From: Palsa-360 sp963710315
GTDB taxonomy: Bacteria; Acidobacteriota; Terriglobia; Acidiferrales; UBA7541
DNA length: 64,000 nucleotides
Direction of reading: 5' to 3'
Assembly: GCA_963710315.1 (NCBI GenBank)
Contig: CAVPZW010000002.1
Coordinates: forward strand, 121,026-185,025
Shown here: positions 25,743 through 35,742 of the stretch, piece after piece
Layout: each line of letters begins with the position of its first letter
Numbering within the stretch: position 1 is the stretch's first letter
Translations under genes and position numbers: made by a program
Notes under the pieces: model-generated
The model's input: the letters and a program-made list of their open reading frames with translations, nothing else
Databases searched by the model: none
What the model was told of the DNA's origin: nothing

Positions 25743-28700
25743 ATGGCGCGCGAGATTAGAATAGCCTCCGGCATGAAAACTCCTGAATTTGTTCACCTGC
25801 ACCTGCACACGGACTACAGCTTGCTGGATGGCGCCTGCGACCTTGAGGAAGTTGTCGAGGAAGCTTCGCGCCGCAAGATGCCGGCGGTGGCTGTCACCGA
25901 TCACGGAAACCTGTTCGCGGCGGAATCGTTTTACAGCACGGCCAAGAAGAAGGGCGTGAAGCCCATCATCGGCTGCGAAGTGTATGTGGCAAAGGGCAGC
26001 CGCCATGATCGCGGCGAAGGGTCGCAGCGCGATGCGGCCAACGGACACTCAAGTGCAGCGGCAGCCGAGCCCGGGCAGCGCGGCAACAACCATCTCGTCC
26101 TGCTCTGCGAAAATGGCGAGGGCTATCGCAACCTGGTCAAGCTGGTCTCCGCAGGATTTCTGGAAGGTTTTTATTACAAGCCCAGAATCGATTACGACCT
26201 GCTGGCAACGCACAGCAAGGGGCTGATCGCCTTGTCCGCCTGCTTGAACGGAGCCGTCACGCAAAACCTGGTGGAAGAGCGGCCGGATGAAGCGAGCGAA
26301 GCAGCCCACAAGCTGCGCGACATTTTTGGAAAAGATAATTTTTTCCTGGAAATTCAGGACCAGGGCCTGGACATCGAGAAGCGCGTCAATCCGCAAATCG
26401 TGGAGCTTTCCCGGAAATCCGGCATTCCCCTGGTGGCCACCAATGATTGCCACTACCTGAAGCACAGCGATGCGCACGCGCAGGAGGTCTTGCTGTGCAT
26501 TCAGACCGGCAAGACAATGAACGACACGCACCGCATGAAATTTCCCACCGACCAATTCTTCTTCAAGACGGCCGAGGAAATGGCGCAGGTGTTCGGCGAG
26601 ATTCCTGAATCGATGTCGCGCACGCTGGCCATCGCGGAGCGCTGCGACGCGAAAATCGAAGCAGTGAAAAATTCCTTTCCCGACTTTCAAGTTCCCGAAG
26701 GCCACACGGTCGATTCCTATTTCGAAGCCGTCTCGCGCGAAGGATTTGCCACACGCGTGCCAATCCTCGAAGCTCGCGCCAAAGCCGGGCAGCTTCGCAA
26801 GACGATAGCCGAGTATGAAACGCGCCTGACCAACGAAATCCGCATGATTCAGAAGATGCGCTACGCCGGATATTTCCTGATCGTCTGGGATTTCATCCGG
26901 CACGCGCGCGCTCAGGGAATTCCTGTGGGTCCGGGACGCGGCTCCGCGGCCGGCAGCCTGGTGAGTTACGCGCTGCAAATCACGGACGTCGATCCCTTGC
27001 AATACGATTTGCTGTTCGAGCGCTTCCTCAATCCCGAGCGCGTGTCCATGCCCGATATCGATATCGACTTCTGCATGCGGCGCCGCGGCGAAGTAATCGA
27101 GTACGTCACCGGAAAATATGGCCGCGCCAACGTGGCGCAGATCATCACCTTCGGAACCATGGCGGCCAAGGCGGCCATCAAGGACGTGGGCCGCGCCATG
27201 GACCTGCCCTACGGCGAAGTGGATCGCATCGCCAAGCTGGTTCCCGCGCAGCTGAACATCACGCTAGACGAAGCCTTGAAGCAGGCGCCGCAACTGAAAA
27301 GTTTGATCGACGGCGACGCGCGCTACACGGACCTGATGGACGTGGCCAAGCGCCTGGAAGGCTTGGCGCGCCACGCCTCCACGCACGCCGCCGGCGTCGT
27401 GATTTCTCCCGAGCCGCTCACCAACCTCGTCCCCCTGTACAAGTCCAACAGGGATGAAATCACCACGCAATATGACATGAAGGGCCTGGAGCACATCGGC
27501 CTGCTCAAGATGGATTTCCTGGGCCTGACCACGCTGACCGTGCTGGACGACACCGTGCGCATGATCCAGCAAAACCGCAATGTGCACGTCGATCTCGGTT
27601 CGCTGCCTCTCGACGACGAGGCCACCTACAAACTTTTCGCGCGCGGCGAAACCACGGCCATCTTCCAATTTGAGTCGCACGGCATGCGCGACATTTTGCG
27701 CCGCTATCAACCCACGCGCATGGAAGACCTCACCGCGCTGAACGCACTGTACCGCCCCGGCCCCATTCAGGGCGGCATGATCGACGACTTCATCAACCGC
27801 AAGCACGGCAAGAAAAAAGTCACCTACGACTTGCCCGAGCTGAAGGAAATTCTGGAGGAGACCTACGGCGTCATCCTCTATCAGGAGCAGGTGATGCAGA
27901 TCGCCAACCGCCTGCGCTGGCTTCTCGCTTGGCGAAGCGGACATTCTGCGCCGCGCCATGGGCAAGAAGAATCGCGAGGAGATGGCCGCGCAGAAGCGAA
28001 AAATTCCTGGCCGGCTGCGTCGCGCGAAAAGTTGCCGCCAAAAAGGCCGAGAAAATTTTCGATCTGATGGCCGAATTCGCCGGATACGGTTTCAACAAAT
28101 CGCACTCCTGCGCCTACGCGCTTGCTGGCCTATCAGACCGCGTATCTGAAGACGCACTATCCCGTGGAGTTCATGGCCGCGCTGCTCACCTCGGAAACGG
28201 GCAATACCGAAAAAGTGGTCAAGTACATCAACGAATCGCGCGGCATGGGCATCACCGTGCTTCCTCCCGACGTCAATTCCAGCGATCTGGATTTCACTCC
28301 GGTGGGCGAGGCCGATTCGATTCGGCATGCGCGCCATCAAGAACGTGGGCGAAAACACCGTCAAGGGAATACTGGACGCGCGCGCGGAACTTGGCCGCTT
28401 CCCCTCCATCTTTCAATTCTGCGATCACGTCGACACGCGCCTCCTAAACAAGCGCGTCCTGGAAAGCCTGATCAAGGCCGGGCGCCATGGATTCGCTGGG
28501 CGCGCGCCGTTCGCAGATGTTTGCGGTCATCGACCGCGCCATGGAAGCGCGCGCAGAAGCCGCAGCGCGAACGACCAGTGGGCAGCACGGCCTTTTTGGC
28601 GGAGCGTCAGCGCGCGGCGGAGCCGCCCGACGAACCTTTGCCGGAATCGAGGAGTGGCCGGAGCACGAAATGCTGGCCTACGAATTCGCCACCGTGGGCT

Positions 28701-29297
28701 TCTATATTTCCGGGCATCCGCTCGCAAAATATCGCAGCGCAAGCTGAAGGAGTTGGGCGCGCTGGATCTGGCAGCCGTCGAGGGACGCAGAAACGGCGAA
28801 GAGATTACCGTGGCGGGCATTGTGATCGCCATGCGCCCCATGCGTTCCCGCAAGGGCGGCCGCTGGGGAATTCTCACGTTGCAGGACATGACCGGCGTGC
28901 TGGAAGTCCTGGCCTTTCCGGAATCGTTCGCGCGACTTGAAAATTTATTCAAGAGCAATGCGCCGTTGATCCTGAAAGGCCGCGTGAACGTGGAAGAAGC
29001 CGGCACGCGGCTGGCCGTGATGGATGGGCGCCAGCTGGAAGACATGGGGCAGCGTCAGCCCGGCGTGATGCGCGTGCGGGTGGATCTTCAGTCCGTCGAT
29101 TCCACCTTGCTCGATGAGCTGAAAGAGTTGTTCTGAACAAGCCCGGTCCCTGCGCCGTGGCCTTTGACATCGTTTCTCCGGACGGTGCGGTAGCCACGCT
29201 GCGCGCCGACCAGCGCGTCCGTGCCGATCAGGAACTCGTGCGTGAAGTTTGCCGCCTGTGCGGCGATAATGCAGTGCAGCTGGAAGCGCGCACCTAG
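25743..29297 (+). CDS. dnaE: DNA polymerase III alpha subunit, frameshifted in this sequence
   Basis: This is the replicative polymerase. The PHP domain starts at FVHLHLHTDYSLLDGAC. The polymerase core shows PVGPGRGSAAGSLVSYAL and the catalytic acidic cluster MPDIDIDFCMRR. Finger/tandem-HhH sequence (FAGYGFNKSHSCAYAL, RAIKNVGENTVKGI) and an OB domain (ITVAGIVIAMRPMRSRKGG) follow. Reading through requires seven single-base corrections: apparent insertions near 27914, 28001, 28122, 28313 and 28481, and apparent deletions near 28740 and 29133. After correction it is 1183 residues, normal for DnaE, ending at 29297 (RLCGDNAVQLEART). A start at the ATG 25773 is equally possible. The gene is essential, so sequence errors are likelier than decay. 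Confidence 0.9.
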
Positions 29298-29314
29298 CGA
29301 AGCGTTGGCATCGC

Positions 29315-29428
29315 TGTAGCCCGTCTCTTCAGAGGCGGGGATTTTGTGCGCGGCGGGCGAAGAACTGCGCGATGGCGAAAGTTTTCGCGCGACTGCGAAA
29401 AAACCTCGCCTCTGAAGAGGCGAGCTAC
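29315..29428. repeat. REPIN-like inverted pair, CTCTTCAGAGG core
   Basis: Arms TGTAGCCCGTCTCTTCAGAG and its near-complement (ending GCGAGCTACA) face each other across about 60 bp. Each arm is GTAG plus a hairpin core. It occupies most of the gap between dnaE and accA. Confidence 0.8.
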
Positions 29429-29463
29429 AATACGCGCAAACATTGCGAGCGATACCGAGGCAT

Positions 29464-30420
29464 ATGGCACAAGAACTCGGAAAGACGAAATCGACAAGCT
29501 GGAAAAGGAACTGGCCGACCTGCAGCGCCTGACGCGGCCGGACATTCCCTCCGCCGAACTCGATCGCCTACGCGGCGAAGTCTCGCAATTGCGCCACGAT
29601 TTCTACGAGCACATGGGCGCGTGGCAGCGGACGCTTCTGGCGCGCCATCCGCAGCGTCCCTACACGCTGGACTACGTCCGCCTGCTCTTTGAAGATTTCC
29701 ACGAACTGCATGGCGACCGCGCCTTTGGCGACGACCCCGCGATGGTCGGCGGCTTCGCGCGGTTCAACGGGCGGCCCGTGCTGCTGGTGGGCCAGCAGAA
29801 GGGCCGCGACACCAAGCAGCGCGTGGCGCGCAATTTCGGCCAGGCCAAGCCCGAGGGCTATCGCAAGGCGCTGCGCGTCATGCAGCTGGCCGCCAAGTTC
29901 GGCCGGCCCATCTTCACATTCATGGATACGCCGGGCGCTTATCCGGGCATCGACGCCGAGGAGCGCGGCCAGGCCGAAGCCATCGCGCGAAACCTGCGCG
30001 AAATGGCGCGCCTGCCCGTTCCCATCATCGTGACCATTACCGGCGAGGGCGGCTCGGGCGGCGCGCTGGCCATCGCCGTCGGCGATCAGGTGAAGATGCT
30101 GGAAAATTCCGTTTACTCGGTGATCTCGCCCGAGGGCTGCGCCTCCATCCTGTGGCGCGATGCGGCCAAGGCGGAAGTTGCCGCCGAGGCGCTGAAGATT
30201 ACGGCGCCCGACCTGCAAGGAATTCGGAATCATCGACGAAATTGTTCCCGAGCCGGAGGGCGGCGCGCATTTGGACCACGAAGCAGCCGCTTCGCTGCTG
30301 GGACGCGTACTGGACCGCTCGCTGCGCGATCTTTCGCGCTTCCCGATCCGCGAACTGCTGGATCGCCGCTACGAAAAATTTCGCCGCATGGGGCAGTTTT
30401 TCGAGACCGCTAAAATATAG
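29464..30420 (+). CDS. accA: Acetyl-CoA carboxylase carboxyltransferase alpha subunit, frameshifted
   Basis: This subunit, with AccD, transfers carboxyl from biotin to acetyl-CoA for fatty acid synthesis. The N-terminal helical part (DEIDKLEKELADLQRL, AWQRTLLARHPQRPYTLDYV) leads to the crotonase-fold core: HGDRAFGDDPAMVGG, GQQKGRDTKQRVARNFG, FMDTPGAYPGIDAEERGQA and GEGGSGGALAIAVGD. One apparent deletion near 29483 hides the native start (ATG 29464, MAQELG), and one apparent insertion near 30218 shifts the C-terminus, which continues as EFGIIDEIVPEPEGGAHLD to FFETAKI. Corrected length is 318 residues, matching the usual ~320. accD is not in the window. Confidence 0.9.
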
Positions 30421-30433
30421 ATCGCTTTCTCAT

Positions 30434-30460
30434 GTAGGGGCAGCATTGCCGTGCCCCTAC
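30434..30460. repeat. GTAGGGGCA palindrome (copy 1)
   Basis: GTAGGGGCA and TGCCCCTAC form a hairpin just after accA. Two longer copies occur at 32490 and 47037. It may also end the accA transcript. Confidence 0.75.
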
Positions 30461-30600
30461 TTCACACCCCGCCTTTCCGCGCCACTCCCGCCGTTTCGAG
30501 AGTCCAAAAGACCATTGCCGTATTCGCACCACTTTGCAGCATCTTTATTGTCGCGCCGCGCTCTCTCGTCTTACTCTGACAAGACGGAGACAGGCCGCTC

Positions 30601-30954
30601 ATGTCAAAGCACACGGGATCGCAGGTGTCAGAACCAGTTGCATCGAACGGATCGACTCAAGTTTTTCGTCCTTATGAGCGCCTCGTCGAGATCAAGATTC
30701 TGGGGAAATCCTTTGAAGTGCCCGAGAAGAACACCATTCTTCGGGCCTTTCAGTACATCAGCCCGGAAACCATCCCCTACGGACGTTTCTGCTGGAACCA
30801 GGACTGCCAATATTGCCGCGTGGTCGGAAAGCTGCCGGATGAAGACCAACCGCATGAACTTCTGAGCTGCAAGTTCATGGTCAGCGCAGGCATGGAAATC
30901 ACCGAGATCAGCCAGGAACTGAAATACTGCCTGCAAAACAAGCTGGGCAAGTAG
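30601..30954 (+). CDS. Small 2Fe-2S ferredoxin-like protein
   Basis: A 117-residue cytoplasmic protein. Four cysteines are placed as CxxxxCxxC (FCWNQDCQYCRV) and a distal one in LLSCKFMVSAGMEI, the pattern of plant-type 2Fe-2S domains. The preceding segment VEIKILGKSFEVPEKNTILR resembles the beta-grasp start of the iron-sulfur domains in NuoG, HydA or succinate dehydrogenase. It is a stand-alone electron carrier or adaptor without an identifiable partner. The ATG at 30601 follows a 180-bp gap holding one palindrome. Confidence 0.75.
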   Translation: MSKHTGSQVSEPVASNGSTQVFRPYERLVEIKILGKSFEVPEKNTILRAFQYISPETIPYGRFCWNQDCQYCRVVGKLPDEDQPHELLSCKFMVSAGMEITEISQELKYCLQNKLGK

Positions 30955-31143
30955 TTCCTTTTATTTGAAAGACGGCGGCGTCATTCCCGGATATTTTTTC
31001 GCGCGATCCACTCAAATTTTCACTTTGTAATCGCAACTAATTTCGCGCAGCCGTGTTTATTTGAGCGTACTCGTTTTCGAGTTTGCTCAATGCCGGCGGC
31101 CCGAATCCACCCCTGGACCCTCGGGCTGGCGCGTTGCGCATCG

Positions 31144-31177
31144 AAGGGCGCGCCGCCCCCGATTGCGGCGCGCCCTT
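31144..31177. terminator. Strong GC hairpin in the gap after the ferredoxin-like gene
   Basis: AAGGGCGCGCCGC and GCGGCGCGCCCTT pair perfectly over 13 bp with an 8-base loop, followed by only a short T stretch (TTT). It may terminate transcription of the preceding gene. The rest of 30955-31184 shows no gene. Confidence 0.45.
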
Positions 31178-31184
31178 TGCTAAC

Positions 31185-31285
31185 GTAGGACAGCCACTCC
31201 TGGCTGTCCGCTTTTGTGTTTTGTGCCGCAAGTCTCCACGCGCCAACCAGCCGCAACCGAGGTCAGCCAAGAGTGGCTGTCCTGC
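31185..31285. repeat. REPIN-like inverted pair, GGACAGCCACTC core
   Basis: The arm GTAGGACAGCCACTCCTGGC is matched about 60 bp later by the complement (GCCAAGAGTGGCTGTCCTGC). The left arm is GTAG plus a hairpin (GGACAGCCA/TGGCTGTCC). Confidence 0.75.
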
Positions 31286-31317
31286 AACTGCTACTTGCTG
31301 TAGGATGTTCTGAGACT

Positions 31318-31920
31318 ATGGGAACTACTGCGAATTATCTGCCTTGCGACGGTTGCGGGTTACCGGCCTCGCCGGAACATATCGCCGAGCGCGTGCGGCG
31401 GCTGGAACTCTGCACACGCTTTCGTCCTGTGCATCTCCACGTCCTGTTTGTGGCTATGGCTCCGCCTGCCCATACGGAAGACGATTTCTATGCCCCGGCA
31501 AAATCGAAAGAATTCTTCGACCCATTTCTGGAAGCCCTGGGAATTCCTTCGTCGGCGCAAAAATCAGCGGCGGGCGGGGACGCGCACGAGGCTGAGTTGG
31601 CACGGCTCGCCGAATTTCAGCGAAGGGGATACTACCTGACCTACCTTTCGGAATGCCCGATTCCCGAAAGTGTCGAGCCTGTCCAGGCAACGATTGACCG
31701 GCTAGCCGACACACTGATTCGGCGAATCCGTTTCAATTACAAGCCAAAGAATGTTGCGCCGCTGGGGCAAGAACTGCTTCCGCTGGTTGAAAAGCTGAGA
31801 GCTGCGGGGATTGGCCCTCTGCTTACATTGGATAAAGGGAAGGCTCTGCCCATTCCAGGGACAGGTACCGGAGATTCCATGGAACTATTCCGAAGGTCGG
31901 TATCGGCTGCGGCACCTTGA
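31318..31920 (+). CDS. Hypothetical protein with N-terminal CxxC
   Basis: A 200-residue soluble protein that I do not recognise. It starts with a possible metal knuckle (LPCDGCGLPASPEHI), then alternates predicted strand and helix (HLHVLFVAMAPPAH, RRGYYLTYLSECPIPE, KPKNVAPLGQELLPLVEKLR). The overall pattern faintly recalls uracil-DNA-glycosylase-fold proteins, but the diagnostic motifs are not clear enough to call it. The start is the ATG at 31318. It ends just before the ccmE promoter candidate. Confidence 0.65.
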   Translation: MGTTANYLPCDGCGLPASPEHIAERVRRLELCTRFRPVHLHVLFVAMAPPAHTEDDFYAPAKSKEFFDPFLEALGIPSSAQKSAAGGDAHEAELARLAEFQRRGYYLTYLSECPIPESVEPVQATIDRLADTLIRRIRFNYKPKNVAPLGQELLPLVEKLRAAGIGPLLTLDKGKALPIPGTGTGDSMELFRRSVSAAAP

Positions 31921-31944
31921 GCGTATCTTCGTTTGGGATATGAT
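31917..31944 (+). promoter_or_regulatory. Candidate promoter of the ccm operon
   Basis: TTGAGC (31917-31922) and TATGAT (31939-31944) are separated by 16 bp, about 50 bases before the ccmE start. It overlaps the stop of the preceding gene. Confidence 0.45.
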
Positions 31945-31995
31945 AGAATCCAACTTACATGGACTTACGGGAATTTTGCAAGCAGGGGGCGACTC

Positions 31996-32442
31996 GTGAA
32001 AGCTAAAGCGAAATTTGGCATCGGAGTAGCGATCATTCTGGTTACTCTATCCTGCCTGGCCTACGTTGGCGCGGAGCAGAGCAAGACCTATTACCATACG
32101 ATCTCGGAAATTCCCACGCTGAACGGTTCGGCGCTGCATCAGCGCCTGCGCGTGGGCGGAGACGTGAAGAACGGTTCGATCCAGCATTATTCCGGCCGCG
32201 TCGATTTTATTTTGGTGGAGCAGGGAAAGGCGCTTCCGGTCAGCTACGTGGGTACCGATCCGCTGCCCGATACATTTAAGGATGGCGCGCAATGCCTGGT
32301 CGAGGGCAAAGTGCAGCCCGACGGGCGATTTGTGGCTGAGACGGTTCAAGCCAAATGCGCGTCCAAGTATGAAGCGGCGCCGGGCGGCCAGGCTCAGCCT
32401 GGTGGCGCAAGCGGCGATGCTTATCCGAATGGTAAGAGTTAA
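31996..32442 (+). CDS. ccmE: Cytochrome c maturation heme chaperone CcmE, Cys-type
   Basis: A 148-residue membrane-anchored periplasmic heme chaperone. One N-terminal transmembrane segment (FGIGVAIILVTLSCLAYVGA) is followed by the OB-fold domain (LRVGGDVKNGSIQHYSGRVD). The heme-attachment motif, His-x3-Tyr in the classical family, is here Cys121-x3-Tyr125 (QAKCASKYEA). This variant is known from archaea and Desulfovibrio-type systems. The GTG start at 31996 has AGGGGG upstream. It opens the cytochrome c maturation cluster; a palindrome separates it from ccmF. Confidence 0.93.
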   Translation: MKAKAKFGIGVAIILVTLSCLAYVGAEQSKTYYHTISEIPTLNGSALHQRLRVGGDVKNGSIQHYSGRVDFILVEQGKALPVSYVGTDPLPDTFKDGAQCLVEGKVQPDGRFVAETVQAKCASKYEAAPGGQAQPGGASGDAYPNGKS

Positions 32443-32489
32443 TTTCCCGGCCCTGAGCTTGCTATTGTTAGGACTGTCGATCTTCGTCG

Positions 32490-32520
32490 TGTAGGGGCAC
32501 GGCAATGCCGTGCCCCTACA
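32490..32520. repeat. Perfect GTAGGGGCACGGCA palindrome (copy 2)
   Basis: TGTAGGGGCACGGCA and its exact complement meet around one central base, giving a 15-bp stem. It lies between ccmE and ccmF. Confidence 0.85.
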
Positions 32521-32567
32521 ATTCAAGAAAGTGACTGTCCCGCAAGACCCGGAATCGAGGACTCAAA

Positions 32568-34647
32568 TTGGATCTGTTCGGTTCTTATTCCTTACTGTTG
32601 GCCTTTGCCTTCGCCGTCTACGCGATCTTCGGAGGTATTGCCGCGATCATTACACGGCGTCCTCTACTGATTAAATCCGCGCGCAATGCCGGCTTCGCGG
32701 TGTGCGTGCTCACCTGGATTGGAACCGGCAGCCTGTGGTACCTGTTTTTCACCGATAATTATTCGCTGGCCTATGTGGCGGCGCACAGCAATCGCACTCT
32801 TTCCCCCTATTACAAATTTTCTGCGCTATGGTCGGGCCAGGAAGGCTCTTTGCTCTTCTGGAGTTTCCTGCTTTCGATCTACGTGTTTTCGGCGCTCTTT
32901 ACCTACGGGGAAAACATCCCGAGCTGATGCCCTACGTGGGCGTGGTTCTGGCGGGCGTGCAAGTTTTCTTCTTGACCATGAATAATTTTATCGCCAACCC
33001 CTACGGCGTGTTCGTGGGGCATGGCGCCGGCGGGATTTTGCACCTGGCCACGCGCGCCGACGGCAGCGGCCTCAACCCGCTCTTGCAGTATCCGGAGATG
33101 GCCATCCATCCGCCGACCTTGTATTCGGGCTACACCGGATTCACGATTCCGTTTGCCTTTGCGCTGGCCGCTCTGCTTGGGCGATATCCGGGAGAGAAGT
33201 GGATCCACCTGACGCGCCGCTGGACCATGATTGCCTGGGGCTTTCAATCCGCGGGAATTCTGCTCGGCGCGCACTGGGCCTATGCCGTGCTCGGCTGGGG
33301 CGGATACTGGGGCTGGGACCCGGTCGAAAACGCGTCCCTGATGCCATGGCTTACCGGAACGGCGTTTCTGCATTCCGTGATGATGCAGGAAAAGCGCGGC
33401 ATGATGCGCGTGTGGAACGTCTGGCTGGTCTTCACTCACCTTCATGCTGAGCATCTTCGGCACTTCGCTGACGCGCAGCGGCGTGGTGAGTTCCGTTCAC
33501 GCCTTCGCCGAATCCAACATTGGCCATTGGTTTTGGGGATTCCTGCTCACCATCATCATCGTGTGCCTGGCGGCCTATTCGAAAAATCGCGATTACCTGC
33601 GCAGCGACAATCAACTGGATTCCCTGGTCTCGCGCGAATCGAGCTTCCTGTTCAATAACCTGATTCTGCTGGTCGCCTGCGTCGCGGTTCTGGCCGGAAC
33701 GCTCTTCCCGGTGCTGTCGGAATCGGTGCGCGGAACGAAGATCAGCGTCGGCCCTCCGTTTTTTAACCGCGTAAATATTCCCATTGCCATGTTTCTGCTG
33801 TTCCTGACGGGCGTGGGGCCGCTGCTGGCCTGGCGCAAGACTTCCATGGAAAGCCTGCGACGGAATTTCGGCTGGCCCGCTGATTGGCGGCTTTGTGGCC
33901 GCGGGAATTGCAGTCGCTTTGGGATTGCGCGAATTTTACGTGACGCTCTGCCTGATGCTGTCGGTGTTCGTCACGCTGACAATTCTTGCCGAGTTTTATC
34001 GCGGCGCGCGGGTGATTTCCGCGCGCACCGGATCGAACATTTTCTCCTCGGTCGCGCAGCTCACCATGCGCAACACGCGGCGCTACGGCGGATACGTGGT
34101 GCACTTCGGCATGGTGCTGGTGTTTATCGGCATCTGCCGGCACGGCGTTCAATCAGGACAAGCAGATGGAGATGCCGGCCGGCGCGCAGATGAGCATCGG
34201 CCCCTACAATCTTCACCTGCAGAACTTCGATTCCACGCAGGAAGCCAACTACACCGCCGAACGCGCCACCATCGACGTGGATCGCGACGGCCGCAGGTGA
34301 TGATGCTCTATCCCAAGAGGCGTTTTTATCCGTCGAATCAAGAATCGGGCACCATGGTGGCCATCTATTCGACGCTTCGCGAAGACCTTTACGTGGTTTA
34401 TGCGGGACGCAGTCCGGACACGCAGCTGCCCGTGATTCACGCCTATCTGAATCCGCTGGTGAAGTGGATTTGGCTGGGCGGGGCGGTCGTGGTCCTGGGA
34501 ACGATTCTGGCTCTCATTCCAAACCGGCAGGCGGTCATGGTTTTGTCCACCGCGACGGCCGCAGAACCCGCGCCTGTACCTGGAGGCGCGCAGCCCGCGC
34601 AAATCTTGAATACGGCGCGGTCGCAATTGCCGGGCAATCATGAATAA
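32568..34647 (+). CDS. ccmF: Cytochrome c heme lyase subunit CcmF, frameshifted in this sequence
   Basis: CcmF is a polytopic membrane protein that receives heme from CcmE and, with CcmH, ligates it to apocytochromes. Conserved signatures include the tryptophan-rich WGGYWGWDPVENASLMPW, GHGAGGILHLATRAD and MAIHPPTLYSGYTGFT. Five single-base disruptions break the frame: deletions in the G run at 32907-32910 and near 34295, insertions near 33437, 33876 and 34134. After correction the gene encodes 692 residues, typical of CcmF, with a periplasmic C-terminal segment (MLYPKRRFYPSNQESGTM) and a last helix. The start is TTG at 32568. It overlaps ccmH by 8 bp. Confidence 0.92.
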
Positions 34648-35181
34648 GGGCATGAATAGTGGCATGAATAATCGCAAACAACTTGCGCTGATTTGCGCCG
34701 CCTTCGTGGGCATGGCCTGCGCGCTCGTTCCGCTGCGCATGGACGCGCAGAAGACCGATCGCGCCAAGTCCCTGGGCACCAAGCTGATGTGCATGTGCGG
34801 ATGCGGGCAAATCCTCACGCAGTGCAATCACATCAACTGTCCGTCGTCCGGCCCCATGCTCAAGGAGCTGGACGCGCACGTCGCCAAGGGCGAGGCCGAC
34901 GATCTGATCGTTCAGGATTTTGTGCAGGAATATGGCGAAAAAGTTTTGAGCTCGCCACCGTCCACGGGCTTCAATTCCATCGCCTGGTACATTCCCGGAG
35001 TGGCCTTTGCCATAGGGCTTGGCATTGTTGTGACGCTCATACGCTTGTGGCGGCAGCGCGATATTGCCCGCGTGGCGACGGCTTCCAATGCGCCGGCTGT
35101 CCCCCGAATTCGGCTTCGGACCTGCTTGACGTGCAGATCGAACGCGCCAAGCAACAAGCAGACCGCGAGACTGAGGAATAG
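34640..35181 (+). CDS. ccmH: CcmH-type thiol protein with variant cysteine cluster, one frameshift
   Basis: A membrane-anchored periplasmic protein expected to reduce apocytochrome CxxCH motifs for heme ligation. A signal anchor precedes the cysteine region KLMCMCGCGQILTQCNHINC (Cys51, 53, 55, 62, 67), which replaces the usual LRCxxC. Family sequence continues with ELDAHVAKGEADDLIVQDFV and a helix (WYIPGVAFAIGLGIVVTLIRLW). A missing base in the C run at 35101-35105 shifts the last ~25 codons; corrected, it ends ...LLDVQIERAKQQADRETEE, 180 residues in all. It overlaps ccmF and precedes the CcmI-like gene by 11 bp. Confidence 0.88.
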
Positions 35182-35192
35182 AGGAATTGGCA

Positions 35193-35555
35193 ATGATGGC
35201 ACTGGCAATCTTCGCGACGGTTTTCCCGGATACGGTGATGCTCTCGGCCTGCGTCCTTCTCACGCTGGCCGCGGTCATCTTTGTTTTTTGGATTGAGCCC
35301 GACCCGGGAGATTCCGCGCCGCATCGCTCGCAGCTCGATCAGCTGATGGAGCGGCGCGATTCCATCTACGATAACTTGCGCGACCTGAAATTTGAAAACC
35401 GGGCGGGGAAGTACGCGGAGCAGGATTACGAACAGATGCGCGATTCGCTGGAAACCGAGGCGGCTCAAGTGCTCCTGGAAATCGAGCGCGTGACCGGGAA
35501 TCAGGCGCCCATTCCGCGCCGCGATCCGGCCACAGCCGCCAACCCCAGGCAGTAA
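35193..35555 (+). CDS. CcmI-like small membrane protein
   Basis: About 120 residues. One N-terminal transmembrane segment (VMLSACVLLTLAAVIFVFWI) is followed by a charged helical region (LDQLMERRDSIYDNLRDLKFEN, KYAEQDYEQMRDSLETEAAQVL) resembling the membrane-proximal part of CcmI/CycH, without the TPR domain. The start at the ATG 35193 has GAGGAA 6 bases upstream; a TTG at 35187 is also in frame. Position directly after ccmH supports a role in apocytochrome handling. Confidence 0.75.
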   Translation: MMALAIFATVFPDTVMLSACVLLTLAAVIFVFWIEPDPGDSAPHRSQLDQLMERRDSIYDNLRDLKFENRAGKYAEQDYEQMRDSLETEAAQVLLEIERVTGNQAPIPRRDPATAANPRQ

Positions 35556-35569
35556 AGATTCAGGTTTAA

Positions 35570-35641
35570 GTGGCGCGGGCTTCAGCCTGCGGGGTTTCGG
35601 CCTTGCAAGCATTAAACCCCGCAGGCTGAAGCCCGCGCCAC
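35570..35641. repeat. REPIN-like inverted pair, GCTTCAGC core (copy 2)
   Basis: Arms begin GTGGCGCGGGCTTCAGCCTG and are complementary over about 28 bp. The element is nearly identical to copies at 13391 and 48119. Confidence 0.85.
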
Positions 35642-35742
35642 GGTTTCCGGCATCGCGAATTATGTTTTTGAGTTTTGCGGTCGCACTACGCAGCAGTTCG
35701 TAAAACATGCGGGCCAATCTTCTTAACTAGCGGGGAATCATT

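Noticed and set aside
27900..28800. Programmed frameshifting in dnaE
   Set aside because: Known DnaE/DnaX slippage sites are single and sequence-specific. Here there are seven unrelated one-base breaks, and neighbouring genes show the same defect.
31318..31920. Uracil-DNA glycosylase call for the 200-residue protein
   Set aside because: The strand/helix order is faintly similar, but the catalytic and DNA-loop motifs cannot be identified.
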